A DNA stretch of 45,588 nucleotides from BACL11 sp945865535 (lineage in GTDB: Bacteria; Bacteroidota; Bacteroidia; Flavobacteriales; BACL11), in assembly GCA_947502765.1 (NCBI GenBank), contig CANNBA010000017.1, positions 1 to 45,588 of the forward strand, given 5' to 3'. A program made the position numbers and the translations under genes. Below the pieces are notes generated by a model. The model made no database searches. It was given only the letters and a program-made list of their open reading frames with translations, and was not told where the DNA came from. Shown here piece after piece: positions 6,967-14,180 of the stretch; the stretch's first letter is position 1; every line of letters starts with the position of its first letter.

Positions 6967-8964
6967 ATGGACAACAAAAAGAAATCAAATTTACCGGTAA
7001 ATTTAAAAGGATTTAAATTTAAGATTTACTGGATATACATCATTATTTTTATAATTTTTATAGGTTTAAACTTTATGGGGACTGAAGTTACAAAACCTAC
7101 TTCTTGGCAAGAATTCAACCAAAAAATGCTACAACAACAAAAGGTTGAAAAAGTGGTAGTCGTAAATAAAGAAAAAGCATTTATATACATAAAAAAAGAC
7201 TTTTTATCAGAAAAACAATTCAAAGATGTAAGCAAAAAAGCATATGGAAATACTCCTAATTTAGGTCCACATTTTTATTTTGAAATTGGTTCTGTTGAAA
7301 CCTTTGCAAACGATTTAAAAGAAGCCCAATCATCATTTAAAAGTGGAGAAAAAATATCTCCACTTTACGAAACTCGTAATGATGTTTTTGGTGATATACT
7401 AAGCTGGGTTTTACCTTTAGTGCTTTTCATTTTTATCTGGATGTTCATCATGAAAAGAATGAGTGGCGGTGGTGCTGGTGGCCAAATCTTCAATATTGGT
7501 AAAACACAAGGAAAGTTAATTGATAAAGAAGATATAAAAATAAGTTTTAAAGATGTAGCAGGTTTAGAAGAGGCCAAAGAAGAAATTGCTGAAATTGTAG
7601 ATTTTCTTAAAGCTCCTGCAAAATACACAAAGTTAGGAGGTAAAATACCAAGAGGAGCTATGCTTGTAGGGCCTCCAGGAACTGGTAAAACATTGCTAGC
7701 AAAAGCAGTAGCTGGTGAAGCAAAAGTGCCATTTTTCTCACTAACTGGTTCAGATTTTGTTGAAATGTTTGTAGGTGTTGGGGCAAGTCGTGTGCGTGAT
7801 TTATTTAAACAAGCCAAAGAAAAAGCTCCGGCAATTATTTTTATAGATGAAATTGATGCAATCGGTAGAGCAAGGGGGAAAAATGCTATGACCGGAAGTA
7901 ATGATGAAAGAGAGAACACTTTAAATCAATTGCTCACTGAAATGGATGGTTTTGGCACAAATTCTGGAGTTATTGTAATGGCTGCAACAAACAGAGCTGA
8001 TGTGTTAGATAAAGCACTCATAAGAGCTGGAAGATTTGATAGGCAAATTTTTGTTGACTTGCCAGATCTAGTGGAAAGAAAAGAAATATTTGAGGTTCAT
8101 TTAAAACCAATCAAATTGGCAGAAAACATGGATATCAACTTTTTAGCAAGACAAACTCCAGGTTTTAGTGGTGCTGACATTGCAAATGTTTGTAATGAAG
8201 CCGCATTAATTGCTGCCAGAAAATCAAAAAAACAAGTTGAAAAACAAGATTTTCTTGATGCCGTTGACAGAATTATTGGAGGGCTTGAAAAGAGATCAAA
8301 AATAATATCGCCAAACGAAAAGAAAACAATTGCTTACCATGAAGCGGGACATGCAACAGTGAGTTGGATGTTAGAATTCGCATCTCCATTAATCAAGGTA
8401 ACGATTGTGCCAAGAGGAAAATCTCTAGGTGCAGCTTGGTATTTGCCAGAAGAAAGACAATTAACCACTACCGAACAAATGCTTGATGAGATTTGTTCAG
8501 CAATGGGTGGAAGAGCAGCTGAAGAAGTTTTCTTTGGAAAAATATCAACCGGAGCTTTATCAGACTTAGAAAAAGTAACTAAAATGGCTTACGCAATGGT
8601 TAGCATTTATGGTTTGAGCAAAAAAATTGGCAATATCTCCTACTATGATTCTTCAGGGCAACAAACAGGATTCATAAAGCCTTACTCTGAAGAAAGAGCT
8701 CAATTAATTGACCAAGAAGTAAGCAAAATATTGGAACAGCAGTATCAAAGAGCAAAAGATATATTGATTGCCAATAAAGAAAAAGTTGAAAAATTAGGCT
8801 CTGAACTACTCCTAAATGAAGTAATTTTCAAAACTGATTTAGAAACTATATTTGGAGTTAGACAATGGAAATCTTATGAAGAAGAGCAGCTGCTTAAGTT
8901 AGATGAAGAAAAAGAGAAATCTAAAAAGATTCCTAAATCAAAAAAAAATGGTAAAACTGCTTAG
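6967..8964 (+). CDS. ftsH: ATP-dependent zinc metalloprotease FtsH
   Basis: 665 aa. A membrane-bound AAA+ protease that removes misfolded membrane proteins and regulatory targets. Membrane segments are near residues 20-36 and 143-162, with a periplasmic part between. AAA motifs: Walker A GPPGTGKT (235-242), Walker B IIFIDEID (290-297) and the SRH around 342-358. Zinc site HEAGH is at 458-462. The tail is Lys/Glu rich. Its 3' end overlaps the DUF2007 gene by 17 bp. Confidence 0.97.
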   Translation: MDNKKKSNLPVNLKGFKFKIYWIYIIIFIIFIGLNFMGTEVTKPTSWQEFNQKMLQQQKVEKVVVVNKEKAFIYIKKDFLSEKQFKDVSKKAYGNTPNLGPHFYFEIGSVETFANDLKEAQSSFKSGEKISPLYETRNDVFGDILSWVLPLVLFIFIWMFIMKRMSGGGAGGQIFNIGKTQGKLIDKEDIKISFKDVAGLEEAKEEIAEIVDFLKAPAKYTKLGGKIPRGAMLVGPPGTGKTLLAKAVAGEAKVPFFSLTGSDFVEMFVGVGASRVRDLFKQAKEKAPAIIFIDEIDAIGRARGKNAMTGSNDERENTLNQLLTEMDGFGTNSGVIVMAATNRADVLDKALIRAGRFDRQIFVDLPDLVERKEIFEVHLKPIKLAENMDINFLARQTPGFSGADIANVCNEAALIAARKSKKQVEKQDFLDAVDRIIGGLEKRSKIISPNEKKTIAYHEAGHATVSWMLEFASPLIKVTIVPRGKSLGAAWYLPEERQLTTTEQMLDEICSAMGGRAAEEVFFGKISTGALSDLEKVTKMAYAMVSIYGLSKKIGNISYYDSSGQQTGFIKPYSEERAQLIDQEVSKILEQQYQRAKDILIANKEKVEKLGSELLLNEVIFKTDLETIFGVRQWKSYEEEQLLKLDEEKEKSKKIPKSKKNGKTA

Positions 8965-9154
8965 TACAGATAATCCCAATAAAGCGGAGATAACAAAACA
9001 AATGCTAGAAGAAAACAACATTAATGTTGTAATGCTTAATAAGCAAGATTCTTCATATTTAATGTTCGGCTCCATTGAGTTATATGTAGATGAAAAACAA
9101 TTAAACCAAGCGACAGATTTACTTAAATATACAGAAGATGAACGAAACGCTTAA
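8948..9154 (+). CDS. DUF2007-type small protein
   Basis: 68 aa when started at the ATG at 8948; a start at 8903 would add a Lys-rich tail that belongs to the ftsH 3' end. Sequence VKLLSTDNPNKAEITKQMLEENNI...LYVDEKQLNQATDLL fits the DUF2007 (putative signal-transducing, PII-like ferredoxin fold) family. It overlaps ftsH and cdsA by 17 bp each, so translation is likely coupled. Cytoplasmic; function unknown. Confidence 0.8.
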   Translation: MVKLLSTDNPNKAEITKQMLEENNINVVMLNKQDSSYLMFGSIELYVDEKQLNQATDLLKYTEDERNA

Positions 9155-9776
9155 AAGAGCTATTTCGGGAGCATTTTATGTAATAATCATGTGGCTAGGA
9201 GCTTCTTATGAACCTTCATTCAGAGTGCTATTTACAATCTTAGCAATCGTTTCATTTTATGAAATGTGGAAACTCAGAAATGGAAAAAGCAAATTTTTAG
9301 CATTTGCATATGTACTCATCCCTTTTATTTTAATCCAATTGATTGTAACCAAAGAAGATCAGCAGAATTGGAACTCAAATTTAATTTTATTTATGTTTAT
9401 TCTCACTTGGACCTTTGACACATTTGCTTATTTATTTGGAGTTAGATTTGGTAAACACAAGATCATGCCCTCTATCTCTCCAAAAAAATCATGGGAGGGA
9501 TTTGGTGGTGGTTTTGTTTTTTCAATAATTGCATCCTACTTATCATACTCTTTTTTTTTCAAATTTGAAGATATAAGAATCCCTTTAATCATCAGTATAA
9601 GTATAATCTTGCCTTTCACTGCAACATTGGGTGATTTTATAGAATCGCATTACAAAAGAGAAGCAGGAGTGAAAGATTCAGGAAATTTAATTCCTGGTCA
9701 TGGCGGGATCCTAGATAGAATGGATGCTTTTATGATAACAATACCAGCTATTTATATACTAACAAAGCTATTATAA
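9138..9776 (+). CDS. cdsA: Phosphatidate cytidylyltransferase (short form)
   Basis: 212 aa. It makes CDP-diacylglycerol from phosphatidate and CTP. The CDS-family signature is complete at residues 171-194 (HYKREAGVKDSGNLIPGHGG then ILDR), preceded by SPKKSWEG. There are about five or six membrane segments. Relatives in this phylum are usually around 260 residues, so about 50 residues of the N-terminal membrane part appear to be missing. The frame shows no break, so I treat it as a functional short form. The psd ATG directly follows the stop, coupling two steps of phosphatidylethanolamine synthesis. Confidence 0.92.
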   Translation: MNETLKRAISGAFYVIIMWLGASYEPSFRVLFTILAIVSFYEMWKLRNGKSKFLAFAYVLIPFILIQLIVTKEDQQNWNSNLILFMFILTWTFDTFAYLFGVRFGKHKIMPSISPKKSWEGFGGGFVFSIIASYLSYSFFFKFEDIRIPLIISISIILPFTATLGDFIESHYKREAGVKDSGNLIPGHGGILDRMDAFMITIPAIYILTKLL

Positions 9777-10421
9777 ATGAAACTCCACAAAGAAGGATAC
9801 AAATCGTTACGCAATGAGATAATAATTCTTATACTACTAGGTTTTTTTTCTTACATTTCAGATAGTAAAATTGTTGATAGTTTATATGCAATTATGCTAT
9901 TTATCTTTGTAATTACTCTTAATTTTTTCAGAATTCCAAAAAGAACTTTTGAAAGAAAAAATGATATTATCTATTCCCCTTGTGATGGTAAAGTAGTAGT
10001 AATTGAAGAAACTACAGAAACAGAATACTATAAGGATAAAAGGATTCAAGTTTCAGTATTTATGTCTCCTCTTAATGTTCATAATAACCTCTATCCTATT
10101 TCTGGAATGGTGACTTATACAAAATACCATGCGGGTAAATTCTTAGTTGCTTGGAATCCTAAAGCATCAACTGATAACGAAAGAAGCACAGTAGTAGTTG
10201 AAAATAATAAGATTTCGGTTTTATGTAGGCAAATTGCTGGCGCACTAGCTCGTAGAATCATCACTTACTCTAAAGCAAAAAATAGCGTGAATAGCGCTGA
10301 TGAAATCGGATTTATTAAATTTGGATCTAGAGTCGATTTATTCCTTCCAACAGGAACTAAAATAGAAGTAGTGATCGGAGATAAAGTAATTGGAGGCCAA
10401 AGCATTATAGCTAAGTATTAA
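9777..10421 (+). CDS. psd: Phosphatidylserine decarboxylase proenzyme (short type)
   Basis: 214 aa. It forms phosphatidylethanolamine from phosphatidylserine. Hydrophobic segments occur near residues 14-28 and 35-50. The self-cleavage site is Gly183-Ser184 in IKFGSRVDL, where Ser becomes the pyruvoyl group. The short Psd type uses GS instead of LGST, so this is not a defect. SPLNVHNNLYP and the KFLVAWNPKAS region are typical. Last gene of the rsfS-ftsH-DUF2007-cdsA-psd chain. Confidence 0.93.
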   Translation: MKLHKEGYKSLRNEIIILILLGFFSYISDSKIVDSLYAIMLFIFVITLNFFRIPKRTFERKNDIIYSPCDGKVVVIEETTETEYYKDKRIQVSVFMSPLNVHNNLYPISGMVTYTKYHAGKFLVAWNPKASTDNERSTVVVENNKISVLCRQIAGALARRIITYSKAKNSVNSADEIGFIKFGSRVDLFLPTGTKIEVVIGDKVIGGQSIIAKY

Positions 10422-10475
10422 CTACTTAATGTTCATAATAATATCCAACCGATTTCAGAATTTAGAAATCTTTTA

Positions 10476-10483
10476 TATATTTG
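10476..10483 (+). promoter_or_regulatory. -7 box of first NFNK-family gene
   Basis: TATATTTG, perfect TAnnTTTG, 23 nt before the ATG at 10507. Confidence 0.6.
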
Positions 10484-10506
10484 TTCATTAACCAAAACCA
10501 AAAAAA

Positions 10507-11034
10507 ATGAAAAACCAATCTATTTTATTCTTAGCCGTATTATTTGTAGGATTAGCTTCTTCTTGTTCTAGAAAAGAATCTATAAACTTTAACAAAGCTA
10601 ATAATTATGGAGTAAGTCAATCTTCTTCATCTTGTAGCTCAAAAGCAGAAAAAGAAAGTTCATATGCACAGGATACTGCAGTAAGCACGCAAACTGACAC
10701 CACCACTAACGCTCAAGCTGACACCGCTAATGAAGCAATTATAGCTCTAACTGATGTTGAAATTATCTCCACTGATACAATTAGTGTAGCTACAAATGAT
10801 GAAATTATTGCTGCCTTAGACATCACTTTATCAGAAGAATTTGTGGAAGAAATAAAAAACAATTCAAATAACAACAAAAAAGGATCCATTAACTTCAACA
10901 AAACTAATAACTATACCAAATCCAATAATTATGGTGGAGGAAGTAAAAAAGAGGAAGCTGTATTACTAGTTACTGAAGAGGTAACTGCACCTGAAGAAGA
11001 TACGCCTTCTGAAGATGAACCAACTGAAGAATAA
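10507..11034 (+). CDS. NFNK-family exported protein 1 (probable lipoprotein)
   Basis: 175 aa; I recognise no known family. The N-terminus is a hydrophobic signal ending LFVGLASSC, a plausible lipobox with Cys about residue 20. Two copies of the motif [S]INFNKxNNY occur: one just after the Cys (ESINFNKANNYGVSQSSSSC) and one near residues 120-140 (GSINFNKTNNYTKSNNYG). Between them is a low-complexity Thr/Asp/Ala stretch, and the C-terminus is acidic (Glu/Pro/Asp). No enzyme motif is visible. Its second half nearly matches the next gene at DNA level, while its first motif resembles the third gene. It has its own promoter. Role inferred only as an envelope or surface protein. Confidence 0.75.
   Translation: MKNQSILFLAVLFVGLASSCSRKESINFNKANNYGVSQSSSSCSSKAEKESSYAQDTAVSTQTDTTTNAQADTANEAIIALTDVEIISTDTISVATNDEIIAALDITLSEEFVEEIKNNSNNNKKGSINFNKTNNYTKSNNYGGGSKKEEAVLLVTEEVTAPEEDTPSEDEPTEE
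10922..11003 (+). repeat. 82-bp near-identical copy of 11288-11369
   Basis: Offset 366 bp with about three mismatches. Encodes SNNYGGGSKKEEAVLLVTEE and the following TAPEED region, shared by NFNK genes 1 and 2. Confidence 0.85.
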
Positions 11035-11051
11035 TTTAATTTTTACTTTTA

Positions 11052-11059
11052 TATCTTTA
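11052..11059 (+). promoter_or_regulatory. -7-like box of second NFNK-family gene
   Basis: TATCTTTA, one mismatch to TAnnTTTG, in an AT-rich leader very like the one before the third gene. Confidence 0.4.
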
Positions 11060-11079
11060 TTAACTAATTAAACAAAAAA

Positions 11080-11400
11080 ATGAAAAAACTATCAATTCTA
11101 ATGTTAGCTTTACTATATATAGGTATTGCTAATGTAAACGCTCAAACTGCTACTACTAAAAACGTAACTGCTGTTGAAGAAGTACAAACTGACAGTATTG
11201 TAGAAACAGAAAGCACACAAGAACCAGAAGATGCTTCAAACAAAAAAAAATCTATTAACTTTAATAAAACTAATAATTATACCAGAGCCAATAATTATGG
11301 GGGAGGTAGTAAAAAAGAGGAAGCTGTATTACTAGTTACTGAAAAGGTAACTGCACCTGAAGAAGATACAGATTCTGAAAAAAAACCATCTGACGAGTAA
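11080..11400 (+). CDS. NFNK-family exported protein 2
   Basis: 106 aa, unrecognised family. Signal peptide MKKLSILMLALLYIGIANVNAQ with probable cleavage after NAQ. The mature part starts with a Thr/Glu-rich stretch, then KSINFNKTNNYTRANNYGGG (residues about 57-76), then KKEEAVLLVTEKVTAPEED and a charged tail. The signal peptide is nearly identical to gene 3 and the C-terminal half to gene 1, so it looks like a mosaic of the two. No Cys in the mature part, unlike its neighbours. Own -7-like box. Function unknown. Confidence 0.75.
   Translation: MKKLSILMLALLYIGIANVNAQTATTKNVTAVEEVQTDSIVETESTQEPEDASNKKKSINFNKTNNYTRANNYGGGSKKEEAVLLVTEKVTAPEEDTDSEKKPSDE
11288..11369 (+). repeat. 82-bp near-identical copy of 10922-11003
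   Basis: Second copy of the segment encoding the NNYGGGSKKEEAVLLVTE module. Confidence 0.85.
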
Positions 11401-11417
11401 TTTAAATTTTATTTTTA

Positions 11418-11425
11418 TATCTTTG
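11418..11425 (+). promoter_or_regulatory. -7 box of third NFNK-family gene
   Basis: TATCTTTG, perfect TAnnTTTG, 40 nt before the ATG. Confidence 0.55.
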
Positions 11426-11465
11426 TGAACGAATTTAAAATAAAAAATAACAAAAAAATATAAAA

Positions 11466-11837
11466 ATGAAAAAACTATCGATTCTAATATTAGCTTTATT
11501 CTATATAGGTATTGCTAATGTAAGCGCTCAAACTGATGCTACTACTCAAACCGTAACTACTGTTGAAGAAGTTAAAGCAATTAAAACCTGTGCCAAAACA
11601 GGTGAACTATGTAAAGAAACTTGTAAGAATAAAGAAAATGGAACTTGTTGCCAAGGCAAAAAAACAGATTCTTCTTGTTCGAAAAGCAACCAAGGATCTT
11701 TTAACTTTAATAAAGCTAATGATTATGGAGCAAGTAAGTCTTCTTCATGTTGTAAGTCAACTGCAAAAAAGGAATGTGCAGGCTCAAAAACAACTGCTGA
11801 AGTAGCACCTGTTGAAGAAACACCTAAAAATAAATAA
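11466..11837 (+). CDS. NFNK-family exported protein 3 (Cys-rich)
   Basis: 123 aa, unrecognised family. Signal peptide MKKLSILILALFYIGIANVSAQ. The mature part is rich in Cys (about 10) and Lys: CAKTGELCKETCKNKENGTC, a CxGKKTDSSC segment, then the family motif GSFNFNKANDYGASKSSSCC and KKECAGSK. The Cys pattern could bind metal or form disulfides; nothing decides between these. A strong terminator follows. The family motif and shared signal peptide tie it to the two preceding genes. Function unknown. Confidence 0.75.
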   Translation: MKKLSILILALFYIGIANVSAQTDATTQTVTTVEEVKAIKTCAKTGELCKETCKNKENGTCCQGKKTDSSCSKSNQGSFNFNKANDYGASKSSSCCKSTAKKECAGSKTTAEVAPVEETPKNK

Positions 11838-11854
11838 TTTATATTTTTTATTTT

Positions 11855-11880
11855 AAAAAGCCACACTAGTGTGGCTTTTT
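11855..11880 (+). terminator. Perfect 26-bp palindromic terminator
   Basis: AAAAAGCCACACT followed directly by AGTGTGGCTTTTT: a fully self-complementary stem ending in a T run, just after NFNK gene 3. It ends 14 nt before the O-methyltransferase ATG. Confidence 0.8.
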
Positions 11881-11894
11881 TTATACCAAAATTT

Positions 11895-12533
11895 ATGGAA
11901 TTTATAGCTGACGAAATAGACAGTTATTCGCTAAATCATACTGAAGCAGAAGCTGAATTATTAGCCGAATTAAACAGAGAAACTTGGGCTAATGTAATGA
12001 CTCCTAGAATGCTCTCTGGGCATTTACAAGGGCGTGTTTTGTCAATGTTTAGCAAAATGATAAATCCTAAAAATATCATTGAAGTTGGAACTTATACAGG
12101 ATACAGTGCACTTTGTATGGCTGAGGGATTAAAAAATGAAGGAATACTACACACTCTAGATATTAATGAAGAATATACATCAATAGCAAAGAGGTATTTT
12201 AACCGTTCTAAATATTCTAAAAATATAAAACAACATCTTGGTAATGCTTTAGATATAATTCCAAAATTAGAGTGTAATTTTCAACTTGCTTTTATTGATG
12301 CTGATAAAGAAAACTACTGCGCTTATTTTGATTTAATCATAGATAAAATGGATTTATACGGCTACATTATTGCGGACAATGTACTCTGGAGTGGAAAAGT
12401 AACTAAAGAGAAAAAAGATAAAGAAACTACAGCATTGGATTTATACAATAAAAAAGTATTAGCTGATACTAGAGTTGAAACCGTATTATTGCCTATTCGT
12501 GATGGATTAATGGTAAGTAGAAAAATCAAATAA
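11895..12533 (+). CDS. O-methyltransferase (class I, SAM-dependent)
   Basis: 212 aa from the ATG at 11895. A GTG at 11871 would place the N-terminus inside the terminator hairpin, and homologues begin near MEFIADEID. SAM-binding motif I is IIEVGTYTGYSALCMAEGL. Motifs FIDADKENYCAYFD and IIADNVLWSGKV match the metal-dependent catechol/caffeoyl-CoA O-methyltransferase family. The physiological substrate is unknown. No membrane segment. No clear promoter lies between the terminator and the start, so it may be read from within 11838-11855 or by read-through. Confidence 0.88.
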   Translation: MEFIADEIDSYSLNHTEAEAELLAELNRETWANVMTPRMLSGHLQGRVLSMFSKMINPKNIIEVGTYTGYSALCMAEGLKNEGILHTLDINEEYTSIAKRYFNRSKYSKNIKQHLGNALDIIPKLECNFQLAFIDADKENYCAYFDLIIDKMDLYGYIIADNVLWSGKVTKEKKDKETTALDLYNKKVLADTRVETVLLPIRDGLMVSRKIK

Positions 12534-12572
12534 CAATTACACTATAAAGGATAAAAATATTTATTAAAACAT

Positions 12573-12580
12573 TATTTTTG
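12573..12580 (+). promoter_or_regulatory. -7 box of proline dehydrogenase gene
   Basis: TATTTTTG, perfect TAnnTTTG, 22 nt before the ATG. Confidence 0.55.
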
Positions 12581-12602
12581 TAAAAAAACGAAAACCCGAA
12601 AA

Positions 12603-13763
12603 ATGTTTAATAATCTCAAAGTTGCTTTTGAAGATAAATCTGATCGAGATTTAAACAGAGCCTACATCCTATTTAAAACCATTAGCAATCCATTATTTTC
12701 GAAAACACTTACTGCTTTTGTAAAAACTGCTATGTGGTTACAACTTCCCATAAGTAGTCTTATAAAAGCTACAGTTTATAAGCATTTTTGTGGAGGAACA
12801 ACAATTGAAAATAGCCAAACAGTTATTGATAAATTATGGCAATCACATATAGGAACAATTCTTGATTTTTCATCTGAAGGCAAAGAATCCAAAACTGATT
12901 TTAATAGGGCTATGAATGAGACAATAGCATCTTTACACAAAGCAAAAACAACAAATAGCATTCCTTTTTCCGTTTTTAAACCTACTGGTTTAGCTCGTTT
13001 TAGCTTACTTGAAAAAATCAGTGCTGGTACAAAATTATCACCAGAAGAAGAAATAGAAAAAACTGCTTTTGAAACAAGAATAGAAAATATTTGCACAGTA
13101 TCAAGCGAAAATAAAATCCCTGTATTTATAGATGCGGAAGAAAGCTGGATACAAAATGCTATTGATAGTATTGCTCTAAAAATGATGCAAAAATTCAACA
13201 CAAAACAGGCTTGGATATTTAATACTTTGCAACTTTATAGAAAGGATAGAGTAGCGCATTTGGAGGTATTGCTATCTAATGCAAGAAAAAACAACTTTTT
13301 TATTGGTATTAAATTGGTTAGAGGAGCATATCATGAACAAGAAATTAAAAGAGCAAAGGAAATGGACTATCCTTGTCCAGTGCATACAATCAAAGAAAAT
13401 ACTGATAATGATTATAATAAAGCGCTTACCCTATGCATTGAAAATATTGATATTATTTCTGTTTGTGCTGGAACGCATAATGAAGACAGTTCCGCTTTAT
13501 TAATTAATCTATTAGAAAATCACAACATCTCAAAAGATGACAAAAGAGTTTATTTTTCGCAACTATTAGGAATGAGCGATCATATTTCTTACAATGCAGC
13601 AAAAAAAGGATTTAATGTAGCTAAATATGTTCCTTATGGCCCGGTAAAAGATGTATTGCCATACTTAATTAGGCGCGCTGAAGAAAATACCTCAATTGCA
13701 GGTCAAATGGGGCGCGAACTCAGTAATATTATTGCAGAAAAGAAAAGGAGAAAAAATACTTAA
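12603..13763 (+). CDS. Proline dehydrogenase
   Basis: 386 aa. The FAD-dependent enzyme oxidises L-proline to pyrroline-5-carboxylate. The TIM-barrel motifs are clear: PVFIDAEESWIQ, IFNTLQLYRKDR, IGIKLVRGAYHEQE, and the C-terminal YGPVKDVLPYLIRRAEENTS that binds substrate and FAD. There is no P5C dehydrogenase domain, so it is the monofunctional form; the partner is not in the window. It has its own promoter. The 3' end overlaps the convergent small membrane-protein gene by 4 bp. Confidence 0.93.
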   Translation: MFNNLKVAFEDKSDRDLNRAYILFKTISNPLFSKTLTAFVKTAMWLQLPISSLIKATVYKHFCGGTTIENSQTVIDKLWQSHIGTILDFSSEGKESKTDFNRAMNETIASLHKAKTTNSIPFSVFKPTGLARFSLLEKISAGTKLSPEEEIEKTAFETRIENICTVSSENKIPVFIDAEESWIQNAIDSIALKMMQKFNTKQAWIFNTLQLYRKDRVAHLEVLLSNARKNNFFIGIKLVRGAYHEQEIKRAKEMDYPCPVHTIKENTDNDYNKALTLCIENIDIISVCAGTHNEDSSALLINLLENHNISKDDKRVYFSQLLGMSDHISYNAAKKGFNVAKYVPYGPVKDVLPYLIRRAEENTSIAGQMGRELSNIIAEKKRRKNT

Positions 13764-14176
13764 GGATTACAAAATTCTTTCTCATTATTAGATGTAAACG
13801 CCATCACCTTTACACTTTTATTATTATAGTAACACAGCTCAAATTCTACTGATAAATTATTTCCCTTTATTGTATTTTCTATCACATAATATTGACACGG
13901 TTCTCCATCTTCATCCGACAAATCAAAATTAACTTCACCTTTATCTAATACTGAGAGCAACTCTTCTTTTGTAATATTATAGTGCCCCAGTTGGCATTCT
14001 GCCTTAATAGTAAAAGTAGTTCTATCATTTTTTAAATGAGAAATTACTCTTTTTTCCATATCAAAGTAATCAATATAAGCATAAAAAGTGTCTTTTAACC
14101 TGTTTTCAGGTCCTAACGAGAGAAAGAAAATACTAATTAAAGCGCCAAATCCAAAGAATAAAAGTCTCCTGAACAT
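13760..14176 (-). CDS. Small membrane-anchored protein, possibly DUF4258
   Basis: 138 aa. One N-terminal hydrophobic segment (LLFFGFGALISIFFLSLG) followed by a soluble domain with KEELLSVLDKGEVNFDLSD and YYVIENTIKGNNLSVEFELC. The pattern of a helix, a GEV-type turn and three strands resembles DUF4258 proteins that often follow alanine dehydrogenase in Flavobacteriia; this assignment is from memory and tentative. Last gene of porX-tsaE-ald, 4 bp after ald. Function unknown. Confidence 0.7.
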   Translation of the reverse strand: MFRRLLFFGFGALISIFFLSLGPENRLKDTFYAYIDYFDMEKRVISHLKNDRTTFTIKAECQLGHYNITKEELLSVLDKGEVNFDLSDEDGEPCQYYVIENTIKGNNLSVEFELCYYNNKSVKVMAFTSNNEKEFCNP

Positions 14177-14180
14177 AAAT

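Noticed and set aside
7365..7919. Minus-strand frame of 184 residues opposite ftsH
   Set aside because: No start signal, no recognisable protein; a by-product of the conserved AAA codons.
8903..8947. Longer N-terminus for the DUF2007 gene
   Set aside because: The added Lys-rich residues come from the ftsH 3' end in another frame; the family begins at VKLLSTDNP, after the ATG at 8948.
9777..10421. Psd lacking the LGST cleavage motif
   Set aside because: Short-type Psd enzymes cleave at a GS pair, present as Gly183-Ser184.
11871..11894. GTG start for the O-methyltransferase
   Set aside because: It lies inside the terminator hairpin and adds residues that homologues lack; the ATG at 11895 fits better.
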